Positions 15,840 to 25,227 are shown, counted from the first letter of the stretch. The stretch is DNA of 33,475 nucleotides from Clostridiales bacterium (GCA_012519905.1 JAAYPG010000191.1:1-33475), one strand, 5' to 3'. Notes: a model not told the origin generated them from the letters alone. Program-made: numbers and translations.

Positions 15840-17135
15840 CTATTTATCGAAGGAAATCAGTTTCTTCTCATATAATTTTTGCAGGGACATTAATATACCA
15901 TATTTTGCATGATACCAGGTAAGGCCTCCTTGAAAGAACACGCTATATGGTGGTCTAATTGGTGCATCTGCCGATAGCTCTATGGATGAGCCTTGAACAA
16001 AGGCACCGGCAGCCATTATTACATCACAAGTATAACCTGGCATGGATCCAGGAACTGGAGTAACAAAGCTATCTACCGGAGCTGCAGCCTGTATACCCTC
16101 GCAGAATGCAATTACAGCCTCAGGACTATTAAGGGTTACAGCTTGAATTATATCATGTCTGCTCTCGTTACCATTTGGAAGAACATCAAAACCAAAATGC
16201 TCGTATTGCTTAGCTGCATAGACAGCTCCCTTTAAGGCACCAGATACAACCTGAGGGGCCATAAATAAACCTTGATAAAGACTTGAGTTTATACCCAGAG
16301 TTGCTCCTGCCTCCTTACCAAGACCAGGTGCTGTGAGTCTATAGGCAGCGTTTTCTACATACTCAGTTTTTCCAACAATATATCCTCCTGTAGGAGCAAG
16401 GCCACCGCCGGGATTCTTAATAAGAGAACCTACGCAAAGATCAGCTCCAACATCGGTAGGCTCTATAAGCTCCACGAACTCACCATAGCAGTTATCCACC
16501 ATACATATAATGTCTGGCTTAATCTCCTTTAAAAATGCTATTAGTTGCCCGATTTGCTCTACAGATAAGGTAGGTCTAGTGGCATAGCCCTTGGATCTTT
16601 GTATAGTAGCCATCTTTGTCTTAGGGCCTATAGCCTCTTTAATCTTGTCATAATCAAAGCTTCCATCAGCTAATAAATCGACCTGCTTATAGGTGATTCC
16701 ATACTCAGCTAATGAGCCCTTAGTCTCTTTGATACCTATTACTCCCTCAAGGGTGTCATAAGGCTTGCCTACAGGTGATAATAGCTCATCTCCTGGTCTA
16801 AGATTAGCAGCGAGAGCCACAGTTAGAGCATGGGTACCACTGATTAGCTGTGGTCTAACTAAGGCGTCCTCAGCATGAAAAACATCGGCATACACACTTT
16901 CAAGAGTATCTCTGCCGATATCATTGTACCCATATCCAGTTGTTGCAGCAAAATGTGCATCACTAACCCTGTTGTCCTGCATAGCCTTTAATATTTTAAG
17001 CTGATTATATTCAGCAATTTGATCAATGTAGGCAAATCTTTCTTTTAGGTCCTCCTCTATGTGCTTGCTTAAACTGATAAGCTTAGAGTCAATTCCCATA
17101 TTCTTATAAAATGAATCCAAATCTTCAATAATCAC
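15840..17135 (-). CDS. YnbB-type PLP-dependent enzyme (methionine gamma-lyase family / 'aluminium resistance protein')
   Basis: This 431-residue fold-type I PLP enzyme has PQLISGTHALTVALAANLRPGD (about 95-116), the cofactor-contact Asp in CMVDNCYGEF (D214) and the PLP Schiff-base lysine in GSLIKNPGGG (K240). The C-terminal part contains SSIELSADAPIRPPY. The closest known group is Bacillus YnbB (PF06838), whose physiological substrate is not established; the 'aluminium resistance' name is historical. Start is GTG at 17135 with AGGAGG eight bases before. It follows miaA by 73 bases, in the position of ynbB in Bacillus-type mutSL-miaA-hfq-hflX-ynbB order, but hfq and hflX are missing. Confidence 0.88.
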   Translation of the reverse strand: MIIEDLDSFYKNMGIDSKLISLSKHIEEDLKERFAYIDQIAEYNQLKILKAMQDNRVSDAHFAATTGYGYNDIGRDTLESVYADVFHAEDALVRPQLISGTHALTVALAANLRPGDELLSPVGKPYDTLEGVIGIKETKGSLAEYGITYKQVDLLADGSFDYDKIKEAIGPKTKMATIQRSKGYATRPTLSVEQIGQLIAFLKEIKPDIICMVDNCYGEFVELIEPTDVGADLCVGSLIKNPGGGLAPTGGYIVGKTEYVENAAYRLTAPGLGKEAGATLGINSSLYQGLFMAPQVVSGALKGAVYAAKQYEHFGFDVLPNGNESRHDIIQAVTLNSPEAVIAFCEGIQAAAPVDSFVTPVPGSMPGYTCDVIMAAGAFVQGSSIELSADAPIRPPYSVFFQGGLTWYHAKYGILMSLQKLYEKKLISFDK

Positions 17136-17158
17136 TACTAGTTCCTCCTGTGTATAAT

Positions 17159-17189
17159 ATTATAGTTGTAATAGTTTATAACTAGCCAA
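17159..17189 (-). promoter_or_regulatory. Possible promoter for the YnbB-type gene
   Basis: In the miaA-ynbB gap, minus-strand TTGGCT (17184-17189) and TATAAT (17159-17164) are 19 bases apart. The -10 is perfect; the spacing is long. It would start a transcript about 20 bases before the GTG. Confidence 0.3.
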
Positions 17190-17208
17190 TAGCTATTATC
17201 ATAACATA

Positions 17209-18150
17209 TTATGATCTTAAATCTTTCAAGTTTTCCAATAGAAAATCTATAATAGCAGCTTCGTTAGAGAAATTATCCTTATCCACCCATATAATATCCT
17301 TTTCTCTCCTAAACCAAGTAAGCTGTCTTTTGGCATAATGTCTTGTGTCTCTTTTTAGTATATCTATGGCTTCCTCAAGACTAGTATTTCCTTCTAGGTA
17401 ATCTATGATTTCCTTATAGCCCAAGCCCTGCATGGATACCATATCCTTAGTATATCCCATGTTCAGTAGTTGCTTAACCTCATCTATTAGACCATTTTCT
17501 ATCATAAGATCTACTCTATGATTAATGGCTTCATAAAGCTTTGCTCTTTCCTTATTAAGCACAAAGTATTTGTAATTATAAGGTGATGACTTTTCTCTTT
17601 GTGTTTCATTATGGACAGAGATAGGCTCTCCGGTCTGCCGAATATATTCTAAGGCCCGTATAATTCTTTTGATGTTATTTGGATGAATTGTCTTGGAACT
17701 TTTGGGATCTAACTTGGCAAGCATTCCATGGAGGTATTCAGAACCCTTAGTCTGTGCCAAAAGTTCAAGTTCCTTTCTATAGGACCTATCGGAAGGGTTT
17801 TCTTCAAAATCAATATCATATAAAACAGCTTGAATATAAAAGCCAGTTCCTCCTACTAGAATTGGGATTTTATTTCTTTCATATATGCTCTCTATATATT
17901 TCTTAGCATAGGCTTGGAATTTGACCACGCTAAACTCCTCATCAGGATTGAACTCGCTAATGAGGTAATGAGGAACATCTTCCATTTCCTCAGGTCTAAT
18001 CTTAGCTGTTCCGATATCCATATATTTGTATACCTGCATGGAATCTGCAGATATAATTTCACCGTTCACAGCCTTGGCTAGGCTTATTGATAAAGAAGTT
18101 TTACCCACAGCTGTAGGACCGGTTAAAATAATTAGGGGTTTTTTACTCAT
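17209..18150 (-). CDS. miaA: tRNA dimethylallyltransferase MiaA
   Basis: MiaA adds a dimethylallyl group to A37 of tRNAs reading UNN codons. The 313-residue product shows LTGPTAVGKTSLS (P-loop, G11-T18), then EIISADSMQVYKYMDIGTAK, DVPHYLISEF and ILVGGTGFYIQAVLY. The mid-region is KTIHPNNIKRIIRALEY and the end is DTRHYAKRQLTWFR, all MiaA signatures. ATG at 18150 follows AGGAG at 5 bases. It starts 30 bases after mutL and is probably in the mutS-mutL-miaA transcript. No hfq follows it. Confidence 0.96.
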   Translation of the reverse strand: MSKKPLIILTGPTAVGKTSLSISLAKAVNGEIISADSMQVYKYMDIGTAKIRPEEMEDVPHYLISEFNPDEEFSVVKFQAYAKKYIESIYERNKIPILVGGTGFYIQAVLYDIDFEENPSDRSYRKELELLAQTKGSEYLHGMLAKLDPKSSKTIHPNNIKRIIRALEYIRQTGEPISVHNETQREKSSPYNYKYFVLNKERAKLYEAINHRVDLMIENGLIDEVKQLLNMGYTKDMVSMQGLGYKEIIDYLEGNTSLEEAIDILKRDTRHYAKRQLTWFRREKDIIWVDKDNFSNEAAIIDFLLENLKDLRS

Positions 18151-18180
18151 ATAATCTCCTATTTATGCTATAGTCATGGA

Positions 18181-20199
18181 CTAAATAATTCGTTTAAATC
18201 TTTTCTCCAGCTCGTATTTACTCATGGATACTATTACTGGTCTTCCATGGGGACAATGATAGGGGTTATCTAAGGATAAAAGTTCCTTTATAAGTGAGCT
18301 AGCTTCTTCCGCTGAGAATGAATGGTTGGCTTTTACAGCAGCCTTACAGGCCATGGAGGCTGTCTTTTCCAAGATAGATTCTGGATTAGGCCTTCTGGAG
18401 CCAATCTCCTGTGTAAACTCATCAATAAATTCTAAGAATAAATTCTTATCAGAGAGTTTATACAAATCAGCGGGAACAGCTCTTATGGAGAATTCATTTC
18501 CTCCAAAGTGTTCAACTTCATAGCCCAGCCTCTTAAAGACCTCCTCATTGGTTTTTAATGCCTCCTGCTCACTTATTGATAGAGTAAGTACAATAGGTGG
18601 CATCAGCATCTGAGAAGTATGCTTATTATCCCTGGCAGCAGTTATAATCCGCTCATAAAGTACCTTTTCATGGGCCGCATGCTGGTCTATTATATATAGC
18701 TCCTTTTGATACTCAACCAGCCAATATGTTGAGAAGACCTGTCCTATGATTTTATGGCTACTAAGGGCCTGTTCTGATATAAAGGGGGTCATCCCAGGAG
18801 TGTTATCATCAGAGAATAAAGCTAGTTGCTCATGGGTTTTATTTTCTATACTAGGTTTATCTATTATGCTCTTATCTTCACCTATATTTGCCGGGGGTGG
18901 TTTGCTAATATCCACACCCATATTTGCTTGGTTTAGATTGCTGATATCCTCGCCCATATTTGATGGGTCTAGATAGGGCTTATCTATAGAATTGTAGGCA
19001 TTTGCTTCCTTAACAAGCCTATCTGCATCTAAGTCTTTATCTATAGGAGCCTTCTCCTGGCCTTGGGCACTAGGTTTTTTCGCCATGGTTTCTAGGGCCT
19101 CCAGCTGGCTCAAGCGGTTTTTCTCGAAGGGCTCTGGTAGCTTACTGCCATATCCTACTCTATTATAACCCTTTTTTTTCTCATCAATAAGACTAATCTT
19201 AGGAATTAACTCCTTGCCAGATAGTATATCTCTTATCAGACTATAGGTTATATCATAAATATCATCTCCATTGGTAAGCTTAAGCTCAAGCTTTTGAGGA
19301 TGGACATTTACATCAAGCAAGGAAGGGGTTATCTCATAGTATAAGGAGGTAAATGGATACTTATGCTGCATCATAAAGGGTCTGTAAGCGTCCTCTATAG
19401 CCTTAGTTATGATGCTATTTTTAATATATCTTCCATTTATAAAATAATTCTCAAAATTACGGTTCCCTCTATTGATGGTTGGCTTTCCTATATAACCAGA
19501 AACTTTAACATCCTTAGAGGAGTATTCTACTGCTAGCAACTCCTTGGAGATATCTCTGCCATAGATATGATAGAGGATATCCTTTATATTATTATTGCCG
19601 GAGGATTGAAGCTTAACCTTATTATTTACAATAAAACGGAAGGATACCTCAGGATGGGAAACCATAAGTCTTTCTATTAAATCATTAATGTAGCCTGCTT
19701 CAGTAGTCGGGCTCTTTAGGAATTTGCGCCTGGCAGGGGTATTATAAAATAGATTTCTAATAATAAATGTTGTCCCTGCAGGACATCCGATTTCCTCTAG
19801 GGATTTTTCTTCGCCCCCTTCAATGATATATCTATAGCCATTAAGGGAGGCGGTCTCCTTAGTGATTAGTTCTATCTGGGAGACTGCTGCTATACTGGAC
19901 AGAGCTTCCCCTCTAAAGCCAAGACTTGTTACATTAAATAAATCCTCAGCAGTCTTTATTTTGCTGGTGGCATGGCGCATGAAGGCCACAGGAATATCCT
20001 CTTTAGCTATTCCTGAACCATTGTCTGTGATTCTAATAAGGCTTAAGCCACCCTCTTTGATTTCAGTGGTGATGGCAGTGGCTCCAGCATCCAGGGCATT
20101 TTCGATAAGCTCCTTTACAACAGCGCTTGGCCTTTCTACTACTTCACCGGCAGCAATTTGATTTATTGTTTTTTCATCTAAAAGACGGATTAATGACAT
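18181..20199 (-). CDS. mutL: DNA mismatch repair protein MutL (endonuclease type)
   Basis: MutL couples MutS mismatch recognition to strand cutting. The GHKL ATPase is at 1-330: AAGEVVERPSAVVKELIENALDAG (catalytic E33), DNGSGI, GFRGEAL and TPARRKFLK. The C-terminal domain carries the metal-binding endonuclease motif DQHAAHEKVLYE (D505-E516) and ends with CPHGRP. This fits a host with no MutH. The linker (about 380-460) holds a 12-residue repeat in three copies (413-448). The 672-residue length is normal to slightly long. ATG at 20199 follows AAAGG at 8 bases. It starts 49 bases after mutS. Confidence 0.96.
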   Translation of the reverse strand: MSLIRLLDEKTINQIAAGEVVERPSAVVKELIENALDAGATAITTEIKEGGLSLIRITDNGSGIAKEDIPVAFMRHATSKIKTAEDLFNVTSLGFRGEALSSIAAVSQIELITKETASLNGYRYIIEGGEEKSLEEIGCPAGTTFIIRNLFYNTPARRKFLKSPTTEAGYINDLIERLMVSHPEVSFRFIVNNKVKLQSSGNNNIKDILYHIYGRDISKELLAVEYSSKDVKVSGYIGKPTINRGNRNFENYFINGRYIKNSIITKAIEDAYRPFMMQHKYPFTSLYYEITPSLLDVNVHPQKLELKLTNGDDIYDITYSLIRDILSGKELIPKISLIDEKKKGYNRVGYGSKLPEPFEKNRLSQLEALETMAKKPSAQGQEKAPIDKDLDADRLVKEANAYNSIDKPYLDPSNMGEDISNLNQANMGVDISKPPPANIGEDKSIIDKPSIENKTHEQLALFSDDNTPGMTPFISEQALSSHKIIGQVFSTYWLVEYQKELYIIDQHAAHEKVLYERIITAARDNKHTSQMLMPPIVLTLSISEQEALKTNEEVFKRLGYEVEHFGGNEFSIRAVPADLYKLSDKNLFLEFIDEFTQEIGSRRPNPESILEKTASMACKAAVKANHSFSAEEASSLIKELLSLDNPYHCPHGRPVIVSMSKYELEKRFKRII
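18856..18963 (-). repeat. Three 36-base imperfect tandem repeats inside mutL
   Basis: The DNA has period 36 and encodes 12-residue units at MutL residues 413-424, 425-436 and 437-448. The units begin SNMGEDIS, ANMGVDIS and ANIGEDKS. The core cccatatttg (plus strand) recurs at 36-base spacing, with one base changed in one copy. In-frame units keep the reading frame under gain or loss of copies. Confidence 0.8.
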
Positions 20200-20248
20200 A
20201 GTATCAACCTTTCAACTTAACTTTGTTGATTACATTGGACATAAGAAC

Positions 20249-22900
20249 CTAAATTCTTTCTTTGATTTTCATCTGTAGGGCATATAATTTATTAAGGGCA
20301 TCTAGAGGAGTAAGTCTTGAAATATCCATATCCCTAAGCTCTGTAATAATATCCTCATTGCCTGAAATTGAAAACAATGAGAATTGTTCTAACTGATCGA
20401 TAGGAAGAGTTTCCTGAACAAACTTCTCCTTGGGTGGCTCTACAGCTGTAGAAATATCTTTGGCCTTCAAAGCAAGGTCATTACCTATAAGTTCATTGAC
20501 AATTTCATTGGCCCTCTTTAGAACAGAAGCAGGAACACCGGCAAGCTTTGCTACCTGGATACCATAGCTTTTATCGGCACCGCCTTTTACTATCCTTCTT
20601 AGGAAGATTATATCATCTCCCTGTTCCTTAACAGCTATACAATAATTATTTACACCCTCTAGTTTTCCCTCAAGCTCGGTAAGCTCATGATAATGGGTTG
20701 CAAATAAGGTCTTTGCACCCAGTATGGAGTTGTTACTGATATGCTCTACAACTGCCCAGGCTATTGAGAGTCCATCAAAGGTACTGGTTCCTCTTCCGAT
20801 TTCATCCAGTATAAGGAGGCTGTTCTTGCTAGCATTTCTTAGTATGTTTGCTACCTCGGTCATTTCCACCATAAAGGTACTTTGGCCACCAGCTAGGTCA
20901 TCAGATGCACCGACTCTTGTAAATATTCTATCGACAATACCTATATCTGCACTGTCAGCAGGGACAAAACTTCCAACCTGTGCCATTAGAACAATTAAGG
21001 CTGTTTGTCTCATATAGGTTGATTTACCTGCCATATTAGGACCCGTTATGATGGAGACACGGTTTGATCCATTATCAAGTAGGGTGTCATTTGCTACAAA
21101 CATATCATTGGATATAGTGTTTTCTACAACCGGATGCCTACCATTTCTGATATCTATTCTACCCTCAGTATTTATAGTAGGACACACATAATTATTACGC
21201 TCAGCCACCAGTGCTAAGGATGCAAATACATCAAGTTTTGCAATTGCTTTAGCAGTTTTTTGAATTCGCTTAACCTCAAGTCCTATCTGGTCTCTAATTT
21301 CACAGAACAAATCATATTCCAGTGAAAATAGCTTATCTTCTGCACCGAGAATAATATCCTCTAGCTCCTTTAGCTGATTGGTTGTATAACGCTCAGCATT
21401 TGCTAAGGTCTGCTTTCTTGTCCAATCCTCAGGTACTAGATCCTTATATGAGTTAGTAACTTCGAGATAATATCCAAAGACTCGATTATATTTAATCCTA
21501 AGATTCTTTATACCTGTAGCCTCTCGTTCCTTGGCCTCCAGCTCCATTAGCCAGTCCTTACCTTCAGTTTTGGCTTTTCTTAAGCGGTCTACCTCCTGAT
21601 TATAATTCTCTCTAATTATGCCGCCTTCCTTCACATTAATGGGAGGTTCATCCTCTATGGCATTCTCAATCAGCTGATAGATATCAGATAGATCGTCTAA
21701 TTCATTATAGATCTCTTCAATCAATGGGCTAGCTATGTTTTTTATTAAGAATTTGATATGAGGAAGCATCTCCAGTGAGGATTTAAAGGCTATTAAATCT
21801 CTAGGGTTAGCGCTTTTATAACTGATTTTACCCATAAGTCTTTCTAAATCATATATGGGGTTAAGGTATTCCCTTATCTCTTCTCTTGTAATCATATTTT
21901 CCTTAAGTTCTTTAACTGCAGAAAGTCTATGATTAATCATATCAAAATCAATTAGGGGTTGCTCTAGAAAATTGCGAAGTAGTCTTGCACCCATAGCTGT
22001 TTTTGTCTTATCCAAAACCCACAATAGGGACCCTCTTTTTTGCTTATCTCTAATGGTTTCAGTAATTTCTAGATTACGTACAGTAGAGCTATCTAGAAGC
22101 ATGAACTTATCATATGTATAGGGAGTTATTTTGGTTATATGGGATAAGGCGATTTTTTGTGTTTCATTAAGAAATTGCATAATACTTCCTGCCGCAATAG
22201 TGCCTATCGTATAATCCTTTAGCCCAATTCCATCTAGGCTCCCTACATCAAAATGCTCCATTAATGCCCGGATGCATAAGGCATCATCAAAATACCAGGG
22301 CTCCATGGGAGATAATGATATATTGTATATAGTCTTTATAGCCTCTATATCTATACCAGATACCAGAAAGGTATCATTACATATGATTTCTGAAGGGGAC
22401 CACTTATATATTTCATCCATTAGCTTTCTGTTTGTATCTATTTCCGTAACAAAATAATCTCCTGTTGTGATATCAACAACGGAGATACCATATATGTTAG
22501 TGGTATGAACGATACTCATCAGATAGTTATTCTTTGTCTCATCCAATACCTGGGTATTTAGATTAGTACCTGGGCTGACAATTCTAACAACCTCTCTTTT
22601 TACAATCCCTTTAGCAGTCTTTGGATCTTCTACCTGCTCACAGATTGCTACACGGTATCCGCGGGTAATTAATTTACTGAGATAGTTATCTACTGCATGG
22701 TGTGGTACGCCGCACATAGGTGCCCGTTCTTCATTACCAATGCTTTTTCCTGTAAGGGCTATCTCCAGTTCTTTTGAGCAGATCTTGGCGTCCTCGAAGA
22801 ACATTTCATAGAAATCACCTAAACGGTAAAATAGTATACAGTCTTTATATTGCTCCTTTATCTGCATATATTGCTGCATTAATGGAGTTAGTTTGGCCAT
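20249..22900 (-). CDS. mutS: DNA mismatch repair protein MutS
   Basis: MutS recognises base mismatches and small loops. Domain I begins TPLMQQYMQIKEQYKD and carries the mismatch-stacking F-x-E in GDFYEMF (F30, E32). The connector, lever and clamp regions follow, then the ATPase with Walker A GPNMAGKST (620-628), STFMVEMTEV, Walker B LLILDEIGRGTSTFDG and the ATHYHEL switch. The frame extends to 22954, but AAAGGAA sits eight bases before ATG 22900, where MutS homology starts, giving 883 residues. It has its own promoter and heads mutS-mutL-miaA. Confidence 0.97.
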   Translation of the reverse strand: MAKLTPLMQQYMQIKEQYKDCILFYRLGDFYEMFFEDAKICSKELEIALTGKSIGNEERAPMCGVPHHAVDNYLSKLITRGYRVAICEQVEDPKTAKGIVKREVVRIVSPGTNLNTQVLDETKNNYLMSIVHTTNIYGISVVDITTGDYFVTEIDTNRKLMDEIYKWSPSEIICNDTFLVSGIDIEAIKTIYNISLSPMEPWYFDDALCIRALMEHFDVGSLDGIGLKDYTIGTIAAGSIMQFLNETQKIALSHITKITPYTYDKFMLLDSSTVRNLEITETIRDKQKRGSLLWVLDKTKTAMGARLLRNFLEQPLIDFDMINHRLSAVKELKENMITREEIREYLNPIYDLERLMGKISYKSANPRDLIAFKSSLEMLPHIKFLIKNIASPLIEEIYNELDDLSDIYQLIENAIEDEPPINVKEGGIIRENYNQEVDRLRKAKTEGKDWLMELEAKEREATGIKNLRIKYNRVFGYYLEVTNSYKDLVPEDWTRKQTLANAERYTTNQLKELEDIILGAEDKLFSLEYDLFCEIRDQIGLEVKRIQKTAKAIAKLDVFASLALVAERNNYVCPTINTEGRIDIRNGRHPVVENTISNDMFVANDTLLDNGSNRVSIITGPNMAGKSTYMRQTALIVLMAQVGSFVPADSADIGIVDRIFTRVGASDDLAGGQSTFMVEMTEVANILRNASKNSLLILDEIGRGTSTFDGLSIAWAVVEHISNNSILGAKTLFATHYHELTELEGKLEGVNNYCIAVKEQGDDIIFLRRIVKGGADKSYGIQVAKLAGVPASVLKRANEIVNELIGNDLALKAKDISTAVEPPKEKFVQETLPIDQLEQFSLFSISGNEDIITELRDMDISRLTPLDALNKLYALQMKIKERI

Positions 22901-22933
22901 TATGAATATTCCTTTCTTATGTAGGTTGAAATG

Positions 22934-22962
22934 ATTATAACATGAATAAAGCATGATGTGTA
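22934..22962 (-). promoter_or_regulatory. Sigma-A-type promoter upstream of mutS
   Basis: Minus-strand TACACA (22957-22962, 4 of 6) and a perfect TATAAT (22934-22939) are 17 bases apart. They lie in the 100-base gap after rnhA, with the start point about 27 bases before the mutS ATG. This would make mutS-mutL-miaA a unit separate from the MutS-like/rnhA pair. Confidence 0.55.
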
Positions 22963-23000
22963 GCTTTCATGACTAAAGTAATTTACATCCCTTCTGGGAT

Positions 23001-23486
23001 TTAATCTTGATTAATTGTATCCTCAAGTAAATCTGTTCCGTCAGCTGCAGTGGTTGCTAATTGATCGCAACGTTCATTTTGTGGATGTCCGCTATGACCT
23101 CTTACCCATATATATTTTACTTTATGGGGTTCCATGGCTTTAAGAAGACGCTTCCAAAGGTCGATATTCTTAACAGGCTCATTCTTACCTCTCTTCCAGC
23201 CTTTCTTAATCCAGCCATCTATCCAGTGTTCATTAAAGGCCTTAACAAGATACTGGGAATCCGAATATAGATTTACATGGCAGGGCTTTGTAAGGGCCTC
23301 AAGTCCAATAATTGCAGCCATAAGCTCCATTCGATTATTGGTGGTCTTTTTGTAGCCTGCACTATATTCTCGTATATGCTCATTTCCCTTAGAATCTATA
23401 AACTCAATAATTGTACCATAGCCACCAGGCCCGTCAGGGTTTCCCCTAGCAGACCCATCTGTATATATATTTACACTTGTAATCAT
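23001..23486 (-). CDS. rnhA: Ribonuclease HI
   Basis: RNase HI cuts the RNA strand of RNA-DNA hybrids. The catalytic carboxylates are in YTDGSARGNPDGPGG (Asp), NNRMELMAAI (Glu), YSDSQYLV (Asp) and HSGHPQNERCDQLA (His and Asp). There is no N-terminal hybrid-binding domain; at 161 residues it is the E. coli-like type with the basic handle region (GWIKKGWKRGKNEPVKN). ATG 23486 is chosen over an in-frame ATG at 23498 because GGAG lies six bases before it and it overlaps the upstream stop as ATGA, indicating translational coupling to the MutS-like gene. Confidence 0.95.
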   Translation of the reverse strand: MITSVNIYTDGSARGNPDGPGGYGTIIEFIDSKGNEHIREYSAGYKKTTNNRMELMAAIIGLEALTKPCHVNLYSDSQYLVKAFNEHWIDGWIKKGWKRGKNEPVKNIDLWKRLLKAMEPHKVKYIWVRGHSGHPQNERCDQLATTAADGTDLLEDTINQD

Positions 23487-25156
23487 ATTGTGCTCCATTC
23501 TCCTGTAGTCATATATTCATCTGCAGCAGCCTCTGCATTGGATATAATGTTTCTAGAATATCCAAGAAGCTTAAGAAGCTTTATTGCATTCTTTGATACT
23601 GCTCTTCCTTTATATAATTTATAATCGAAGAGAACTTGATTCCCCTCTATTCTTTCACGAAAATGATAATTAGAATATTGCTTTTGCAAAATATAAGTAA
23701 GCTCAATATCATGGGTTGCAGCAAAGCAAAGGGCATTTTCATTTTTCAAGGATGCTAAAATTCTTGAAGAAGCTGCAATCCTCTCTAAGGTATTGGTGCC
23801 TCTAAGAACCTCATCCACAAAACAGAGTATGGGATACTTTCCTTTGGCCTTATCAAGTATACGCTTTAGGGATTTGATTTCCACAATAAAATAGCTTTCA
23901 TTACTTAGGATGTTATCCTTTAAGGCCATTGACGAATATATAGTAAAATAACTAGCTTTAAACTCCTTGCTAAGGGAGGTGTAGATAGTCTGTGATAAAA
24001 TCTGATTAATAGCTAGGGATTTTATAAATGTGGATTTACCGGAAGCATTGGATCCGGTCAGTAGGGTGCAGCCATCCTCTGTTATGGAATTAGCTACGGG
24101 CTTCTTAATCAAGGGATGGTAGACTTCTATGACAGATAAATTAGGGTGCCCTTTATCCTGACTTAGTCTTGGGATACAATAATAATCCAACATATCACGA
24201 TAAGATGCAGCGGCTATCATGCTATCAAGAAAGCCTACAACTTTAAATATTCTTAGCATTACTTCCTTGTTCTTTTTAAAGAAGGCAAGCATATTGTTAA
24301 ACTTAATAAGATCGTGATGAGTCGTCATACGGTAATAATCCATTATAGCCTCAAAAAAACTACCGCTGACATTCCTGGCCACCACAATAGATGAGCCTCT
24401 CTTATATTGCCTAAAGGTCTTTATATCAGCTGCTAATCGTTTGCTATATTGCTCTAATTCAGGTATTGATAGCTTTAAGATATCTTCGATACTATCCAGT
24501 AGTCTCAGCTGAAATGCAATTATAATAAAATAATTATCTATTTCTTTTTTATATCTATAATAAAGCAAGATATTAATTACCATAGTAAATATTGTTAAGC
24601 CCATACCTATGCTAGGATTTAAGAAGATAAAAGCTAGGGATAGGATTAGGGCAATAATCATAAGGTAATGGGGAAGGTTGCTTTTAGGCTCTAGTTCACT
24701 TAAACGATTAGCATATTCAAAGGCAGAGATTTTTCTTAGCTTACTTACCTTATTAAGCTTGGTCTGCATATGAAGTCTTTCGTTCTCATGGGTCTGAAAA
24801 TACTCTATCAGGCGGTTCCTTTCTTCGAGTTCCTCAGCTGAGAAGCATGGCTTACGAAGCAGAGCGTATAGATACTCCTCTCCCAAGGAACTTTGGGTAT
24901 TATTAATTCTCCTAAAAATCTCGTCCATATCCAGATCATTCCATGTGATATCATCCACATCCAGATTCTCATCCCTTTGGGTTCGGTAAAAGTATTTAAT
25001 TGAATTTAATTTCTCAGAGCTATATTCGGTATCTGGAATAGCAGCCCATTCCTCCTTAAGCCGTTCAATTAGAGCTTTCTTCTGTTTATGCTCATTTATA
25101 ATACTATATATAACTAAAGCTAGTACTGCTATTAAAGAATAAAAGATATAATCCAT
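23483..25156 (-). CDS. Membrane-anchored MutS-like ATPase
   Basis: The 557-residue product has a membrane helix at 3-20 and a hydrophobic double span at about 163-200. These are followed by helical lever-like sequence and a C-terminal MutS ATPase: Walker A GSNASGKST (368-376), SYFIVEIKSL (421-430, equal to MutS STFMVEM), Walker B ILCFVDEVLRGTNTLER (from 443) and ATHDIEL (480-486). The mismatch-binding domain I and its F-x-E motif are absent, as are the Smr and KOW parts of MutS2. It belongs to the poorly studied short MutS homologues of Firmicutes. Role is unknown. ATG at 25156 follows GGGAG. It is coupled to rnhA through an ATGA overlap. Confidence 0.82.
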   Translation of the reverse strand: MDYIFYSLIAVLALVIYSIINEHKQKKALIERLKEEWAAIPDTEYSSEKLNSIKYFYRTQRDENLDVDDITWNDLDMDEIFRRINNTQSSLGEEYLYALLRKPCFSAEELEERNRLIEYFQTHENERLHMQTKLNKVSKLRKISAFEYANRLSELEPKSNLPHYLMIIALILSLAFIFLNPSIGMGLTIFTMVINILLYYRYKKEIDNYFIIIAFQLRLLDSIEDILKLSIPELEQYSKRLAADIKTFRQYKRGSSIVVARNVSGSFFEAIMDYYRMTTHHDLIKFNNMLAFFKKNKEVMLRIFKVVGFLDSMIAAASYRDMLDYYCIPRLSQDKGHPNLSVIEVYHPLIKKPVANSITEDGCTLLTGSNASGKSTFIKSLAINQILSQTIYTSLSKEFKASYFTIYSSMALKDNILSNESYFIVEIKSLKRILDKAKGKYPILCFVDEVLRGTNTLERIAASSRILASLKNENALCFAATHDIELTYILQKQYSNYHFRERIEGNQVLFDYKLYKGRAVSKNAIKLLKLLGYSRNIISNAEAAADEYMTTGEWSTI

Positions 25157-25198
25157 GACTGCACTCCCAACTATATTGGTCTAAAAACCTTAATAGTT

Positions 25199-25227
25199 AT
25201 TGTATAGTATTGTGTTTATTTTGTCTA
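25199..25227 (-). promoter_or_regulatory. Sigma-A-type promoter for the MutS-like/rnhA pair
   Basis: Minus-strand TAGACA (25222-25227) and TACAAT (25199-25204), each 5 of 6, are exactly 17 bases apart. The start point falls about 35 bases before the ATG at 25156. The -35 begins six bases from the arm of the preceding hairpin. Confidence 0.6.

Noticed and set aside
18326-20161. Plus-strand open frames across mutL and similar antisense frames throughout the window
   Set aside because: They lie wholly inside well-supported minus-strand genes, lack ribosome sites, and give low-complexity Ser/Leu/Ile-rich products typical of antisense frames.
22901-22954. Longer MutS with an 18-residue N-terminal extension
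   Set aside because: The ribosome site fits ATG 22900, MutS homology begins there, and the extension would cover the promoter start region.
22986-23002. Terminator hairpin at the rnhA stop
   Set aside because: Only a five-base stem overlapping the stop codon and no T-run.
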